From NCBI GenBank assembly GCA_965153455.1, contig OZ234497.1, positions 6,076,001 through 6,140,000 on the forward strand: a stretch of 64,000 nucleotides of DNA, in the 5' to 3' direction. The stretch is from Sphagnum compactum. Taxonomy: Eukaryota > Bryophyta > Sphagnopsida > Sphagnales. Each line of letters begins with the position of its first letter. Position 1 is the first letter of the stretch. The position numbers were made by a program, and so were the translations under genes. This document shows positions 13,102-25,998 of this stretch, piece by piece. Under the pieces are notes generated by a model that saw nothing but the letters and a program-made list of their open reading frames with translations, was not told the DNA's origin and did no database searches.

Positions 13102-15046
13102 TCAACATTCCATATTAATAGGTAAGTGATTTATGTATTACTGACTTATTCACCTATGCTTAGCAATAGATGCAATGTCTACTATGACTCCCTTAAGGTA
13201 TTGGACAAAGTGAAGTCCATGTTGTTTCCAACCTAGAACTCTAATGACGAGAGGAAATCATGCAATATTAACAAGATCTTTTCATGGACATTAAGTGCAA
13301 CAATTAGTCATCATAGCTGAAATATTTTATTTTGGAATCATATCAAATTTGAAATTTAATAAATTATCATTTTTATATTGTTGAACTTGAATTTGAAATA
13401 TATGTATATATTTGGCACCCAAGTGCGGAATTAAATCAAGTACTATAATATTAGTACTTATAGGTTGAAACTTCACACCCTTCGAACCCAATATATGCGC
13501 CCATGTACACTATGTGTACATTAATAATTACTAGTTTTTTTGAAACAAGGTCATTTGGCATAAGATAACAACATTTCCAATTACTAATAAATCTTCCCAT
13601 TGTGATGAGTGAAGGTGCTTCCCGGGCATTTTGCTTTCCAGTCTGATCAACGCTTTCTTTACTAGCCAAATTTCACCACAAAGTGAAATTCAAAATTAAA
13701 AAAAGAAGTGATTTTGGAAGTTTTCAGTCACCAAAAGTGAGAAATAAATTAAAAAATAAAAATTACTAGATTCATATATTTGGGTTCATTGTGTAGCCAA
13801 AAATATAGAAGGAGGATTAAAGATTTGTATTTTGTTTTTGATTTATAACTAGATTGGGCTAAATTTTCCTACAGATGATCACCACTTTTTTTTTAACATG
13901 TTCCTATGAGGGCTTTTTTTTTATAAAAAAATTAAATTCCTCAAATAAGTCCACTAGCAAGGATCCCCAACATTAATCAGAATTAAATGGTGACTATCCT
14001 AGGTGAGCTCTAACATTTTCACAAAAGTGTTGCCACAAATGATGACCTAGAAAATGCCTAGGCCTATATGCAACTAATTTAATTTTTCTATGTCAAAAAA
14101 TGGTGGAATTTTCCCCTTAGAATCACAACTTTTTTTTAGTGTTTTTCTTCATTTTCTGAAAAATTATTTGCCAAGTTGTGAAAACTTGCCCCCAAAAAAA
14201 ACACACACACCAAGTTCCTAGGGATGATAGATAGCCACTTTGGCTACAAACAAAAATTCCAAAAAAAAACACTAAGTCAAGCCTGGGTACTTGATGGGAG
14301 GCCATAGGACTTGCGACCCTCATGATAATCAGATCCCCACAAGCAAATAAGTGAGCTAAGATTATCATGTTGGGTGGGGCGGTGGAGAGAGGGTCCCTCA
14401 TATAGTCCTTTTGTCTTGGCATTTGAGACGCTTATCCAAGAGCATATCATTCCTGGGGCCAACCCAATCTGCTAAGTACTTACATGATTAATGGGACCGT
14501 TTATACCCAAAGATCAAAGCTTCGTCAAGCATGCATCTTGATTCTCATGTGGTGATGAAGATTTGCCAGTCGCGCTTCTTTGTGCATAATGCATAATCTT
14601 TATCTTCCAAATGGGTACGAGTGCAATAGTTTTGGTCACCACTATCTACCCTACTATATGGGTCATACTTACTTTCCCAATATCACCAATATTCTTTCAT
14701 TTAGATTATTTGAATCCATTAGCCTCGCGAGTGAATGGGAAAACATATATAAGTTTCCATGTTTGGGAGTGTCTAACATTCTAGAATTTCTTTTTCATTG
14801 CCATAATGGAACCAATGCATGACACTAAATGAGTCCCCTTATAACAACTTAGGTGCCCAAATCATGCCTTCATTTTCCCTAAATATTGAGGCTACTTGCA
14901 TTTCATTAAACTATGGTACCTATAGTTGCTTGTATTAATTAGATTGGGGTGTCTCCCAAAAAGAAATAAAAATTGGCCCATTTATATATATATATATATA
15001 TATAAAACTTTGAAAGCTTCCACAATTAAAAGTTTCTACTTGAAGA
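13102..15046. other. AT-rich intergenic region with R4 fragments
   Basis: Fragments resembling the R4 end lie near 13,790-13,890 and 14,235-14,250. A (TA)n tract is at 14,984-15,003. No coding sequence was recognised. Confidence 0.45.
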
Positions 15047-15715
15047 TAGAGTGCCTCCCCTTTGACTCACCTATACATGGTGAGAAAGGGGAGAACTTTG
15101 GGAAAACCATATGGGATAAAAGTATGGTGCTATTTGGAATAATGTAAGGAAAACACATTGAGAACATGAGGAACATGGTGAAAGCTCTCCACCCTCCCCA
15201 AAAAAAGAAAAGATGGGACCTCTTGAGTTCATGTTCAGTCATCTCAATACAAGGTGTCAAACATTTTCTTATGTTTTTGAAATCATTGCTTACTATTGCG
15301 ATGAACACTAATTTGAAAAGAAGCAATGAGAGAAAAAAATTATTTTCCATTTAACTTGGATGCCCTTTGTACACATCAATCACTTATCTTATGGCTTATT
15401 TCAAATAATAATAAAAGTAATAAAAATTTAAATATACGGAGACCGTCAAGAGATCAATGCTAATTAACAAAAACAATGTCCTCAAGGCAATTTTTTTTTG
15501 ATAAGCACTAATCTCATCAGCAAAAGTTCTAGGTCATTCACATGTACACATTAACAATCAATGTTGATTTCCACTTATGTCATTAACATTAATCTCTGTT
15601 GAAATAAACATAAATTTGACACTCACTAGTAATCTTTGCATGCAAATTCTATTCCTGAAACTGTTTGTCACCATTTTTGGCCTGAACTAATACCCCTTCC
15701 TAAGAGGGTGGGTAG
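15047..15715 (-). repeat. R1 dispersed repeat, interrupted reverse copy
   Basis: 15,047-15,180 is the reverse complement of sequence at about 24,800-24,940 (shared words include ACCATATGGGAT and AACACATTGAGAAC). 15,655-15,705 carries the other end (CTGTTTGTCACCATTTTTGG, then CTAATACCCC). About 470 bp of unrelated AT-rich sequence separates the two, so the copy appears split or rearranged. Confidence 0.55.
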
Positions 15716-16017
15716 TGGGTACCTATAATTAAAATGCAAGCTCTCTCCTCATGCATGTTCCTCCGTTACTCCCCAACTTTTTTGAACAGCTTGGGATAAA
15801 GCTTACATTCTCATGTTCTTGTCTCACCAAAACTTTCCAGAAATCGCGAATTAAAGTTAGCATTGGACCCCAACAAATGGTAGCACATCCAAAGGTTGTC
15901 TTTATTGGGAAGTGGTGTGATGTTGGGAAATGGTGTGATGGGGCCTCTTCCTCCTTCCCCTCTTGGGATTTCTCTGTAGGGAGATCGTAATTTCAAAACC
16001 CTGCAAAACTTCATCAT

Positions 16018-16340
16018 AATATCCTTGCCTTGCCTACCAAGGCAAGGATATTGTGTTTAGATTCATTATAGAGTATAGTAGATTAATGGATTTTGGCCCC
16101 TAGGTAATAGGTCTATTTTTATATGTGGATTTTTGAAAGATGATATTTTGGCTTGTGTTGAAACTTGAGATTAGTTGTAGAGTTACAATATCTTGAAGGA
16201 TTTTGGTTTCTTTATAGAGGGTTTTTCAAAGATTACATTTTTGCATGGTGAAATATTTGAGTTTCCATAATTCTTCTTCTTTTGCCTTAAGATACTTTTT
16301 ATTGTAAATGGCAAGGCCACAGTGTGACACACCCCTTGTT
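16018..16340. repeat. R2 dispersed repeat, copy A, with a 15-bp-arm hairpin
   Basis: This copy shares CAAGGATATTGTGTTTAGAT, GATATTTTGGCTTGTGT, GCATGGTGAAATATTTGAG and a closing GGCAAGGCCACAGTGTGACA with five other copies. It is about 330 bp with no coding capacity. In this copy only, 16,018-16,052 forms a perfect inverted repeat (arm AATATCCTTGCCTTG, 5-nt loop). Confidence 0.85.
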
Positions 16341-17619
16341 CATAAAACACACTGCAGATTTGAAAAATGTACAAAGATATTCAAAATAAGGGAGAATTTA
16401 AAAGATGTCAAGTTAACACAAACTAGATGTTAAAAACTCTCAATCTCGACAATTGACCGTTTGTAATAGGTGGACCATGACGATGGGGGTGTGTCCTGAA
16501 AAGGTGAAAATTAGGAAATGGTTAGGCCTATCGCTACTGCCTGACTTAACATGAAAAATGTTCGCATCCCTTGCAAGGTAATTGAAATTCTTTGACAAAG
16601 AATTGAACGTGGTGGCGATGATAATTTGTTTTCATCTTAGATGCATTCACAAAATATCAAATGAAAAAAGTTCTGTAATTGAACAAGTAGGTGGCATTAC
16701 CAAAATAAGGGCTTATGTGAGGTGAAGCCAGAGCATAGGCCAAGTTCCCATAATGCCCTCGTCTGATGGCTTCATTCCATGTAAAAGCCTAGCAAATTGT
16801 TTTGTCCTGAAATACCCACAAAGGGAGGGAACCACAATACATATTCAATGTTTGGGAGGCAAGGCTTTATGAAAATTGAAGGGGCTTTACAAAAAATGAA
16901 AAGCCCATGCAAGAAAACGTAATGCTTGTCGTTGGCATGGAAGAAATCTTATGCAATCTAATGTGGCCTCCCCATACAATGACAAAAATTTGTTAGGTTT
17001 GTATGTGTAGGGTAGAGCCCCACGATGGGGGTATTCCCAAAAGAAGGGCCAGTAGCCAAGTCTAGACTAGTGTTGGCAAGTTCTAGGATTGAGGTAGGTT
17101 AAGGTCTAGGTTATAGGGTGCCCAGACCGGAGGTTTCAAGTTTTATTACAACTATCATGGGAACCTAACCAAGGAGCAAGCCTCTTTTCAAAATTGAGCT
17201 TGAACCTAAACTAGGGGTGTTGCCCTCTTTCAAATAGGCTCAAGTTTTCTAAGTAAATGAGTACAACTGTATATTAAAACCTATAAGCTTGTTCTCCCAT
17301 TTTAGACAAATTATTGCATTTGATTGATTGTACATAATTAATATTACATAATCTTTATCTTGAAAGATTGGTTAAGTTGTGTGTAATGGAGATGGAATTG
17401 GACTTGATCATAAATCAAGCAAGCTTTAAATTCTTTGTGAAAATAATTGGGACTGAAGGTTTTAGAAATTCAAAAAATCAATGTCAAAACTAAATCAAAA
17501 GTTCCATTAAAAAAAAATCCAACAAAAAAACCTAAAATCAAAATAGAAGGTTCCTTTTGAAATCAAGAACAAAACAACACTAGTTTGGACTTACATTTTG
17601 AGAATGTCCTTACCCATGG
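16341..17619. other. Intergenic, no gene recognised
   Basis: AT-rich sequence with loose similarity to the debris at 3.7-4.2 kb and 49.1-49.5 kb (phrases around GGTTCC and TTTTAAACC). No supported feature. Confidence 0.4.
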
Positions 17620-17627
17620 GCTTTACC
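17620..17627. repeat. Left 8-bp target-site duplication of the hAT element
   Basis: GCTTTACC here is repeated exactly at 20,202-20,209 on the other side of the element. Eight bases is the hAT-superfamily duplication length. Confidence 0.9.
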
Positions 17628-20201
17628 CAGGCCTCATTAATTTGTAGATATCTACAAACTATACAAACTAGCTTAGTTTGTAGACGCCGCCACTATTGGT
17701 TTGTAGACGGTCAATTTTAAGTCGCTCATTGACTGCAGACAACTCTAGTCACTAGTGGGGGCCTGAATGGCAGTGTATGGCGTATGTCGTATGGCCTGTA
17801 CTGGCGGGTGCGTTCTCACAGCATCTCCATGAGCGCCCGCTGCTTGGCCTGAAACACACCTTCGAGCGACAGGTGCATCAAGCAGGTACGGTTCTCGTCC
17901 ATCTCCCACTTCAAAATAGAGAAGTCGCTTTCGACCGACGTCGTGTTGGCGAACACGGTTGCCAGGCCGCCACAGAACGATCGTAAATGACCGAACCGGC
18001 TCGGGGCGCAGTTCGAGACGTCGTTTGACGACGTCTCAATGGTGTGTCGGTCCGGTCGATGGCGACGCGCAGGATCTGGTCAGAGGCATACAGATTTAGA
18101 AGATCGCGGTGGTCCGCCTCCGTCTGATCGACGTCCTCGAGAGACCAAAATGCTAAAATGTGGTCGCGATAGGGCTCCAACACCTCACTCACGAACTTGC
18201 CGTGACGGATGGCGATCAGCTGGGCGGGTAGCACAGGCGGCGCGTCGCTCTCCAGACGCATGTTGTTGTCGTCACGCTCGGCTTTGACGCCCATCAGGCC
18301 GGTGACCAGCGAGATCGCATACGTCGTGACTGTGCGAGTGATGTCGTTCTTATTGTCTGCGTCCAAGTCGTTGTAGCAAGCGATCGCGAACGACCCCTGG
18401 TCGCGGATGTGCTCGACGATCGTGTCGACCAGGATACGCATCGACCCGTCTGACACGTACTGGGCGTCGTCATCGTTCTCCTGTACGATCTCGACGCAAA
18501 ACATGGCGACCAGCGAGCCGATCAGTGTGTGGATATGTTGCTCCTGCTGCGTGATCAGCAGTGACCGATTTTGCAAAATGACCGTGACATTGATGGCGTT
18601 GATGGCCGGCGACACCGCGAATGTGATGACCCACCACGCGCTTGTTGGCGTCTGCTCAGGACGGTGCGTCTCAGTGTACGCCACGATCCTGCGGCGATGA
18701 TCCTTGAAGAACTGCAGCAGGTGCCCCAGGTGCGTCCAACGGTTCGTCTTTTTGGGGCACTTGACGGCCATGCTAGTGATGAGGTTGGCTTGCGCACGCA
18801 TGAAGATCGAGAACGACCAGGCGAACATGATCCATTCGCCGCCGGCAAGCTCCTCGGCTGCAGACTTGACGACCAGGTCGATCTGATGCAGTGCACACCA
18901 AATGCGGAGCACTGGGTTCTCGGCGCAAGTGATCATGCGACTGACGAGACCGGTGTGGCGACCTGTCATCGTGTTCTTGTCGTCAGATGACATGCCGATC
19001 AGCTTGGCGCGCCATTTGCCGTACAGCGCGTCGAGAAACTTGACCAGCATGTTAAAGGTATTGCCGGCCGTGTGGCGATCAAACGCGACCAGGTGCAGAT
19101 TAAGAAGCCGACCACGGAAGCATATACGAACGCGCAGGTTGAAGAACGACTGGCCACGGTGCGTGTTACCGTCGCCCACCAGCGACATTGCCCAGACGGA
19201 TTCATTGTCGAGACAATCAGCGATCTGCTGCAACATGGAGCTGACCAAGACGCGGACATACTGGCCGACCATCAGGTCAGTGATGCCTGCCAACTTGGCC
19301 GTTTTGGTGCGTTCCTTGGCGTGCTGGATGGCACTCGCCGTTTGCCGAAACGACATGCTGCTCCCGACGTGGTCCATTGCTAGATTGAACCGCATGATGT
19401 TCTTGATGGTGACGGTGTATGAGTGCGGATCGTTCTCAACCTCATTGAGGATGAATAATTTCATGGTGTTGGTCTTCTCCTTGAGCTTATTGGCGGTCGC
19501 GCCGACCACGTCGTCGTCATCGGCATCATCACTATCAACGACCACCTCGTCGTCCCGGAAGAACATGTCGCCAATGATCGTATTCACGATGCTCGCATTG
19601 ATCATGAACGTCAGTATGTCACTGTCGAGATCCATATACCGGTGCAGTGTGTTCGCGACCTTGATCTTGTTGTCAAAGAAATGTTGCTTATCTTTCTTGG
19701 CCGTCGCCTTGTACAGCGCCCACGACTCGGCGTGTTGCCCGTCGTGATGGCTTCTGTATTTGTGCAGTAGGAACGGTCTCAGAAAGTATTTGATGTCGTT
19801 GCGCGACTTGCGTTTTCGCGTCGAGCTGCCATCGACCATGACGCTGTCCTAACCTTCATAGACGCAGAACATGCATCGGACAGTGATGTCGCCATTGCCC
19901 GCTGTGCTGACAACCACCAACGCGTACTCGAGCCCGTGCGCGCGTTGCCATGGTGTCTTGGCCTTGGGTGGCATGGCGATCGGATTGATTCTGGGGTGCA
20001 AAGAGATGATTGCAACCACGTCGCACTCTGCAACGCCTCATGAGGTCATCCACGCCTGTTGGTGCACTCCGCACGCTGTGGCGAGTCTTTATGAGACAAA
20101 ACATTAATTTGTAGATCCGCCGACGGGTCATTTGTAGATATCGTCCCCTATTGTAGATATCGTCCCCTATTTTTAGCAAATCTACAAACTAATGAGGCTT
20201 G
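17628..20201 (-). mobile_element. hAT-superfamily DNA transposon, 2,574 bp, ends resolved
   Basis: The termini are CAGGCCTCATTAATTTGTAG on the left and, read inward, CAAGCCTCATTAGTTTGTAG on the right, flanked by perfect 8-bp duplications. Both subterminal regions carry several TTTGTAGA words, likely transposase binding sites as in other hAT elements. The single transposase gene is on the minus strand. The body is clearly GC-richer than its AT-rich host flanks. Perfect duplications and near-identical termini point to a fairly young insertion, although the transposase gene is broken. Confidence 0.92.
17816..19974 (-). pseudogene. hAT transposase, broken by one stop and one frameshift
   Basis: The natural start appears to be the ATG at 19,974 (MPPKAKTPWQRAHGLEYALV). 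It is followed by CMFC and, later, HKYRSHHDGQH, fitting a BED-like zinc finger. An in-frame TAG sits at 19,849-19,851. Beyond it one frame stays open from the ATG at 19,839 to about 18,000-18,040, and includes VGDGNTHRGQSFFNLRVR and IWCALHQIDLVVKSA. The hAT C-terminal dimerisation domain then continues in another frame (FCGGLATVFANTTSVESDF, ILKWEMDENRTCLMHLSLEG), ending at a TGA at 17,816. One frameshift therefore lies near 18,000-18,060. If translation starts at 19,839 it yields a 642-aa protein lacking the N-terminal finger and the hATC domain. From memory, the closest relatives are hAT proteins abundant in oomycetes. This was not searched. Confidence 0.88.
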
Positions 20202-20209
20202 GCTTTACC
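20202..20209. repeat. Right 8-bp target-site duplication of the hAT element
   Basis: An exact copy of the left GCTTTACC. Confidence 0.9.
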
Positions 20210-22045
20210 TGTCCTTAAGAGCACAAGGTGAAAGTAATTTTGAACTTCAAAATATGTAGATTGAAGTTCTCTGAAGGTGAAGGTTCTTGCACTTACTTTT
20301 TTGAGTGTGGAAAGGATCTTACCTTACACCTATTAGTAGGTGTAAGGTCCATCCTCTTTTCTAAGAGGAATTTTAGTGTTTTATTGTTGTGAATTTTCAC
20401 AACTAGGTGAATTTTTTTCAAAAAATAAAAATGAAATTTTTTTATGATTTTGAATTTTTGCCATTTTCAAAAATAATAATAATTAACCATATCTAGACTT
20501 AGGTACTGCCAGTGTCATTAATTGTAGCAAGACTGTTGAAATTATTCTACAATACATTCACAACTATTATCGTGCAAAAGATGTTTTGACAACCTTGCAA
20601 CCCTAAAACCCTAAACCTACTCTAAACATGTATGTCATAGATATAGGCTAATAATGTTAACCATAAAATAACCCTCACTTTGGGCCTCGTTTTACTCATC
20701 TCTTTCATTTTAAACTATCCATAAAGTTCGACAAATTGAAGATTATTCTTCATACCCAGAAATGAACACCTCAAGTGGTCATCATAGTTTCTATTCTAAC
20801 CATACTACAGTCTATCTTGGTCACCACTACTTACAAGGTACCTTAGTATGGTCTACCTATGGAACTACTAAGGATACTACTTATGGTAGGGGCTGGCTAC
20901 CTAGGAGTTATCTAAAATAAAAGCTATTCAAAACTTACATAGAGATTACATAGGGATTACATAGAGAGGCTATCTAGGGACCTACCTAAGGATTACATAA
21001 AGGGCGTAGGGAAAGGGCAGGTCTAGAGGAGGGTAGCCTATGGGAACAACATGAAAGCATTTATGGCCTGCCCTGCCCAAAAAAATAATAATTCTAGTAT
21101 ACTTTGAATCTTGTTGGAGTCTCAGCTGTGATACGTTTTTCCATCATAAATACGTACATGCGTATATATACAGTAGTAGTATACGCCCCTAGAGAACACG
21201 CACTTGTCGCCTCAAATGTGCTTACACGTGTGAGGCTTCCCATTGGTAGAGAACCGAACAGCTGCCAGCCACCGTTTGGATCTTCCGGCTGTGTGAAATC
21301 CAACGGCGCAACCTTGTCCAGAGATAGACCGCCAGGTTGGTTTCGCCAGGTTGGTTTCGCCAGATAAGTCTATCCAGACAAGTGTAGATGCCGGCTTGTG
21401 GTTGATGGAATGATGAGATGGCGAAACCCAAACCATCGGCGAGCACTTATATCGAACGTGGCAGGTTGGGTGTCAGAATGTAACCGTGTCAGACTGGGAC
21501 CGGTTGGGGCCGGTGGAAAGGGTGCCTACATGGATGAAAAATGGAGCCAAGATGTTGGGCGGGGATGAAGGGATTCGTGGTAGTACGTTAGTGGGCAACA
21601 ATAATGATAATAAAACTTGGATGATTAGTGGGTACGGTACTTATGTTGGGTCTTTTTCAGTTAAGTCTCAGATGAGAAAATGATGACAACCACACACCTT
21701 TTCAAGTTTTTGGGCTGGTTTCATCCACTAGACAGACTTATTCTCCATGTATGACCAATTCTTCATCCAAGCTTTTATTGCAGTTACCTAATGAGTAGCT
21801 GGCGAATGGTAGCAAAAAGAAAATAGTTTGTTTCAAAACAAAAAATATTATTTCTTAAGTCATGTGAACCCAAGCTTTTGTTTTTTCTTGGGGGGGGGGG
21901 GGGCGCAAATTTTGTCTTTTTTTCAATTATATATTTTTTCTTAGCGTAAATTTGACTAATTTTGCTAATCTCTGAGGAATAAATTCTAATTTTTTGATAT
22001 CACAAAATTGAGAGAAGAAAAAATAAATATTAATAATAATAAATA
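20210..22045. other. Intergenic, no gene recognised
   Basis: The section 21,100-21,600 is less AT-rich than its surroundings and contains a short direct repeat (GCCAGGTTGGTTTC twice, 21,331-21,361), but no ORF there resembles a known family. A run of about 15 G lies at 21,890-21,904. Confidence 0.4.
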
Positions 22046-22287
22046 GGTCTATTTTTTATATGAGGATTTTTGAAAGATGATATTTTGGCTTGTGTTTGAA
22101 ACTTGAGATTAGTTATAATAGAGTTATAATATCTTCAAGGATTTTGGTTTCTTTTAGGGGGTTGTTTTGGTAAGATTATATTTTTTGCATGGTGAAATAT
22201 TTGAGTTTTCATAATTCTTCTTTTGCCTTAAGATATACCTTTTTAATGTTAACTGGCAAGGCCACAGTGTGACACACCCCCTTGTCA
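22046..22287. repeat. R2 dispersed repeat, copy B (5' truncated)
   Basis: Begins at AATAGGTCTATTTTTTATAT and ends GGCAAGGCCACAGTGTGACA. The first ~80 bp seen in other copies are missing. Confidence 0.8.
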
Positions 22288-23160
22288 GGTAAGGGGTGTT
22301 GGTCATCATCCACAAGAGGACTTGCCAAATCTGGTTACAGGTCAGAAAGGCAAGTAATAAAAATTTAGGATTTGTCCTATTTTATCGTTGGTGACATATT
22401 GGAATCTACCTATTGTCTAAATATGGTGACTTCAGAATTCTTTTCATCATAGAAGAAAGTAAAAAGAATTTAGGATTTCTCCTATATTTTGGTTGGTAAC
22501 ATGTTAGAACAGATTGTCTAAATATGGCAATTTCAACCTTGTTTTCCTCATACGTTAAAGGGGGGTGGTGGTGGGTGGGGTTACGGAAGTTGCAACTGAT
22601 GATGACAACGAGGAATATAATTACTTGACGCCTTTTCCTTACCCTCCAACATGGATATGAAAAATCAGATTAACAAGTGTCTTGTCATGTCCGTGAAATT
22701 TATATTAATTCAAATTAAATTTAACATTGACATGAATAATGACAGATTATTGAAAAATTCATATGAAAACATAAGAAGAAAATAAAATAGTTGATCGTGG
22801 CTGGTAGTGTGCAACAGCAATGGGGAGCCCAAATTTTGCTAATAACCTCGAGTTCCAATTTTTCAGAAATTTTTCAGAATAAAACAACCTCGGGTTTCAG
22901 GTTATTGAAAATAATCAAAGAACTGGTTGCAGGTGGGGTGGGTGGTGTCTTGGGAAAGAACTAGAAGGTTGGGTTGTTGGGTTAGTGTAGGTTCTTTGAC
23001 CAGTTCGATGATTCTGTGAGAACCATGATTAAGGATAAGAACAACTAACTGGTCAAGGATCCATGTACCCATATCTTACCCACCAGTTCTTGCTTCGCAA
23101 AAGACAGAACCCCCCATGAGCCTCCAAGTTTAGGGTTATGTTATGAGATACCCCCCAGTT
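22288..23160. other. Intergenic, no gene recognised
   Basis: Contains a G-rich stretch at about 22,561-22,580 and AT-rich sequence. No supported feature. Confidence 0.4.
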
Positions 23161-23163
23161 GTT

Positions 23164-23493
23164 TGTTGGCCTTATTGGCCTACCAAGGCAAAGATATTGT
23201 GTTTAGATTCGTTATAGAGTATAGTAGCTTATGGGATTTTGGCTCCTAGGTACTAAATAATAGGTCAATTTTTATATGAGGGTTTTGGAAAGATGATATT
23301 TCGGCTTGTGTTGAAACTTGAGATTAGTTATTGAGTTATAATATCTTGAAAGATTTTGGTTTCTTTTAGAGAGTTTTTTGAAGATTATATTTTTCCATGG
23401 TGAAATATTTGAATTTCCATAATTCTTCTTCTTTTGCCTTAAGATACACTTTTTAATGTAAATGGCAAGGCCACAATGTGACACACCCCTTGT
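23164..23493. repeat. R2 dispersed repeat, copy C
   Basis: A full-length copy, TTGTTGGCCTTATTGGCCTA to CACAATGTGACACACCCCTT. Confidence 0.85.
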
Positions 23494-24629
23494 TTTTGTT
23501 TCTATGTACCCCAAAAACAAAAAAAAAACATCTGAGGTCTTTACACTCAATTAAACCCGTTGCTGGGGGGCTTTACCAGAATCATCAGGCCCTTACTCAG
23601 CTCCAACTTCACATAGGCCCTTCTTATTCCAGTAAAGTAAAAAATGCGGCCTTGGGCTTTATTGTACACAAATTAAAGAAATTCGTAAAGTCATGCAGAT
23701 TCTGGGCCCTTTTTCATCCCCTAACCCCTCTTTCAACCCTTATGCACAGTTAGTTACTTGTAAAGTAATGAAGTAATTTCGTTAAGGCATGGAATGTTAA
23801 AAAAAACTCAGGATGAAATGCATGTGGTTTGAGAGTAATTATAGCAGTGAAAAATGTAGCAGTAGTAGTAGTGCAGCAGGCGTTCAAGAAAAAGAAAAAA
23901 ATAGGGGACGGAACTAGTTTTTGCAGCACCAAAGTAAGTGCAAAATCCAGTTCCGCTCCCTGTTAATAATTTCGTTTGTAAAACAATTCAACCCCTGAAT
24001 TCAACCCCGTGCTACTGATTTCGTGCCCTATCAGGGTCAAACTGGCTGAACTCGACCCCCCTAACCGCGGGACTTTATGGATAAAGTTAATTGCATTGAC
24101 AAAACAAGCATTCATGGTTGAACTGAAGTGAACTGAAGTGAACTGAAGTGCCATGCATCGTCTCCATGCTACACATGCAAGGGCAACAAAATTCATGGTT
24201 CATTGATGGGAAATTTGACAAGTGGTTGACAGACACTACTAGCAAGCCCATGACACCCATATTATTATGGTACACATGACTTGCTGCCCACTTGCTATGG
24301 GCCAGTCCACATGAAGTGCATTTGGATTTGCTCCTTATAAACTACAAATACTATTACAACATTGACAATTGTCATTGCATGACTAGTAGTAGTAACTTAC
24401 CAAATACACGTGCCTGCTCGTGATTGTAGGGGCCATCATATATGTGAAGCATTGGCTAGGGCTCATAAGGCAAATCAAACTTAGCCACATTGTGCTGTTT
24501 GCCTGCCAAGTTTTCTCATCCACCCATCCATCCACCTACTCACCCACCCATCCACCCACCTACCCACCCACCCAGAGCATTATTAATAATTTTATCCACC
24601 CATAACTCTGTCCCACAGTTTGTGCCCCT
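23494..24629. other. Intergenic with short tandem repeats
   Basis: A 10-bp unit (AACTGAAGTG) is repeated three times at 24,120-24,149. A (CCACCCAT)n-like array is at 24,518-24,574. No gene recognised. Confidence 0.5.
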
Positions 24630-24940
24630 GCCATTAGCCCAGGTCAAAAATGATGACAAACAGTTTTGGGAAATAAAAAGTTTCATGCAGTCAATTAGAA
24701 GGCTCAGCATGCACTCATGAGTCATTAGGGGTCCAGTTTTTTTCTTTTTTCCTTTGTTCCCAACCTGTTCCCTTTCAAGTTCCCAATGAGTTCCCATGAG
24801 GTTCTCAATATATTCCCTATGTTGCCAATGTGTTCCCCAAGCGTGCTCCCAAATAGCACCTTGCTTTAATCCCATATGTTTTGCCCAAAGTCCTCCCCTT
24901 CTCACCTATATAGGTGGGTCAAAGGGGGAGGCACTCCATA
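24630..24940 (+). repeat. R1 dispersed repeat, copy b
   Basis: Starts CATTAGCCCAGGTCAAAAAT, then a CAGTTTTGGGAA/CATGCAGTC block, then degenerate GTTCCC-type short repeats, then CACCTATATAGGTG. The same order is found in other R1 copies. Confidence 0.65.
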
Positions 24941-25083
24941 GAATCTACTATTTTTGGGGAGCCTCCATAGTTTCAACTTTTTTTTTGCAATGGACCAATC
25001 AAATTGGCTCATTGCAAGCAAAAAAAAGAACTCCCTACCCACTATAAACTGGGGGGACTTATTCAGTTTCATATTAATTAATT

Positions 25084-25310
25084 GGGGGTATTAGCTCAGG
25101 CCAAAAATGGTGACGAACTCTTTGGGAAGAGAAATTTCATTGCAGCTGATGGGAAGGCCCAAGCATGCACTCAAGGTGCCTTGCATTTTTTCCTTTTAAA
25201 AGTTTGGGTGGGGGAAGGATATTTTTTTCATTTTTCCCTGGTTCCCAAAGTGTTCTCACTATGTTCCCTTTAAGTTCTCAATGGGTTCCCACTACGTACC
25301 CCAAACTGCA
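25084..25310 (+). repeat. R1 dispersed repeat, copy c
   Basis: Starts GGGGTATTAGCTCAGGCCAA and ends in GTTCCC-type repeats. It lies in direct orientation just downstream of copy b. Between them, 24,985-25,017 forms a near-perfect hairpin (TTGCAATG..CCAAT/ATTGG..CATTGCAA). Confidence 0.65.
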
Positions 25311-25998
25311 TATAGGATCAAGTAATCCTTTTCGGAAAGACCTTCTCTGATTTTCTTTAGCATAATGAGAGAGCACCACCTTAGCCATAGTATTTTTCCT
25401 CCACTGTTTTGCAGGGCATTTTGAAAGACCGAATGTGCCCACAATTTTTTCGGTGGAAAGGAAACAGATTTTTTTAAAAACAGAGCAAGTCTTTACGCCC
25501 AGTAAAGCCTTAAGCAAGCTCAAGCCCACTCAGGCTTCACTAAATACTTGGGCGATTGAATTTTCTTTGAACACTCCACTACCCCGTCCACTACCCAAGT
25601 CCCTACAAAGTGAAGTCAGGGGGCCCCAAACCTTCAAACACCCCCCTTAGAACTCATAAGAACACCACATGGGCCCCTAAAACTCAGGGGGAACTCCACC
25701 AGAACTCATCACCAGTTCCTTTTCATGTAGGCTGGATGATAAGGTAATAATAGGATATTGTCATGTTCTTATTGTAACAAGGTGATTCAGTATTACTAAT
25801 TAGTCCAACTTTTCAACGAAAAACTTAGTGCTCATCAGACAAAATGAGTGACCTAGTTATTGAAAAGCCATTTAGTTTAAAAACATTGGTGAGCTCAAAT
25901 AAGTGACTTCTTTATAGCTCATTTAGTCTAAAAACTAAATGGGCATTTGAGGATGTATAATGGGAGGTGCTTTGGGAACTTTTGATCTCATCTTGGAT

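Noticed and set aside
18902-19747. A 281-codon open frame on the plus strand
   Set aside because: It is antisense to the hAT transposase. GC-rich sequence lacks stops on both strands, and only the minus strand shows family motifs.
25084-25110. A tRNA-like A-box word in R1 (TTAGCTCAGG)
   Set aside because: No cloverleaf, no B box at the right distance, and other copies do not keep it.
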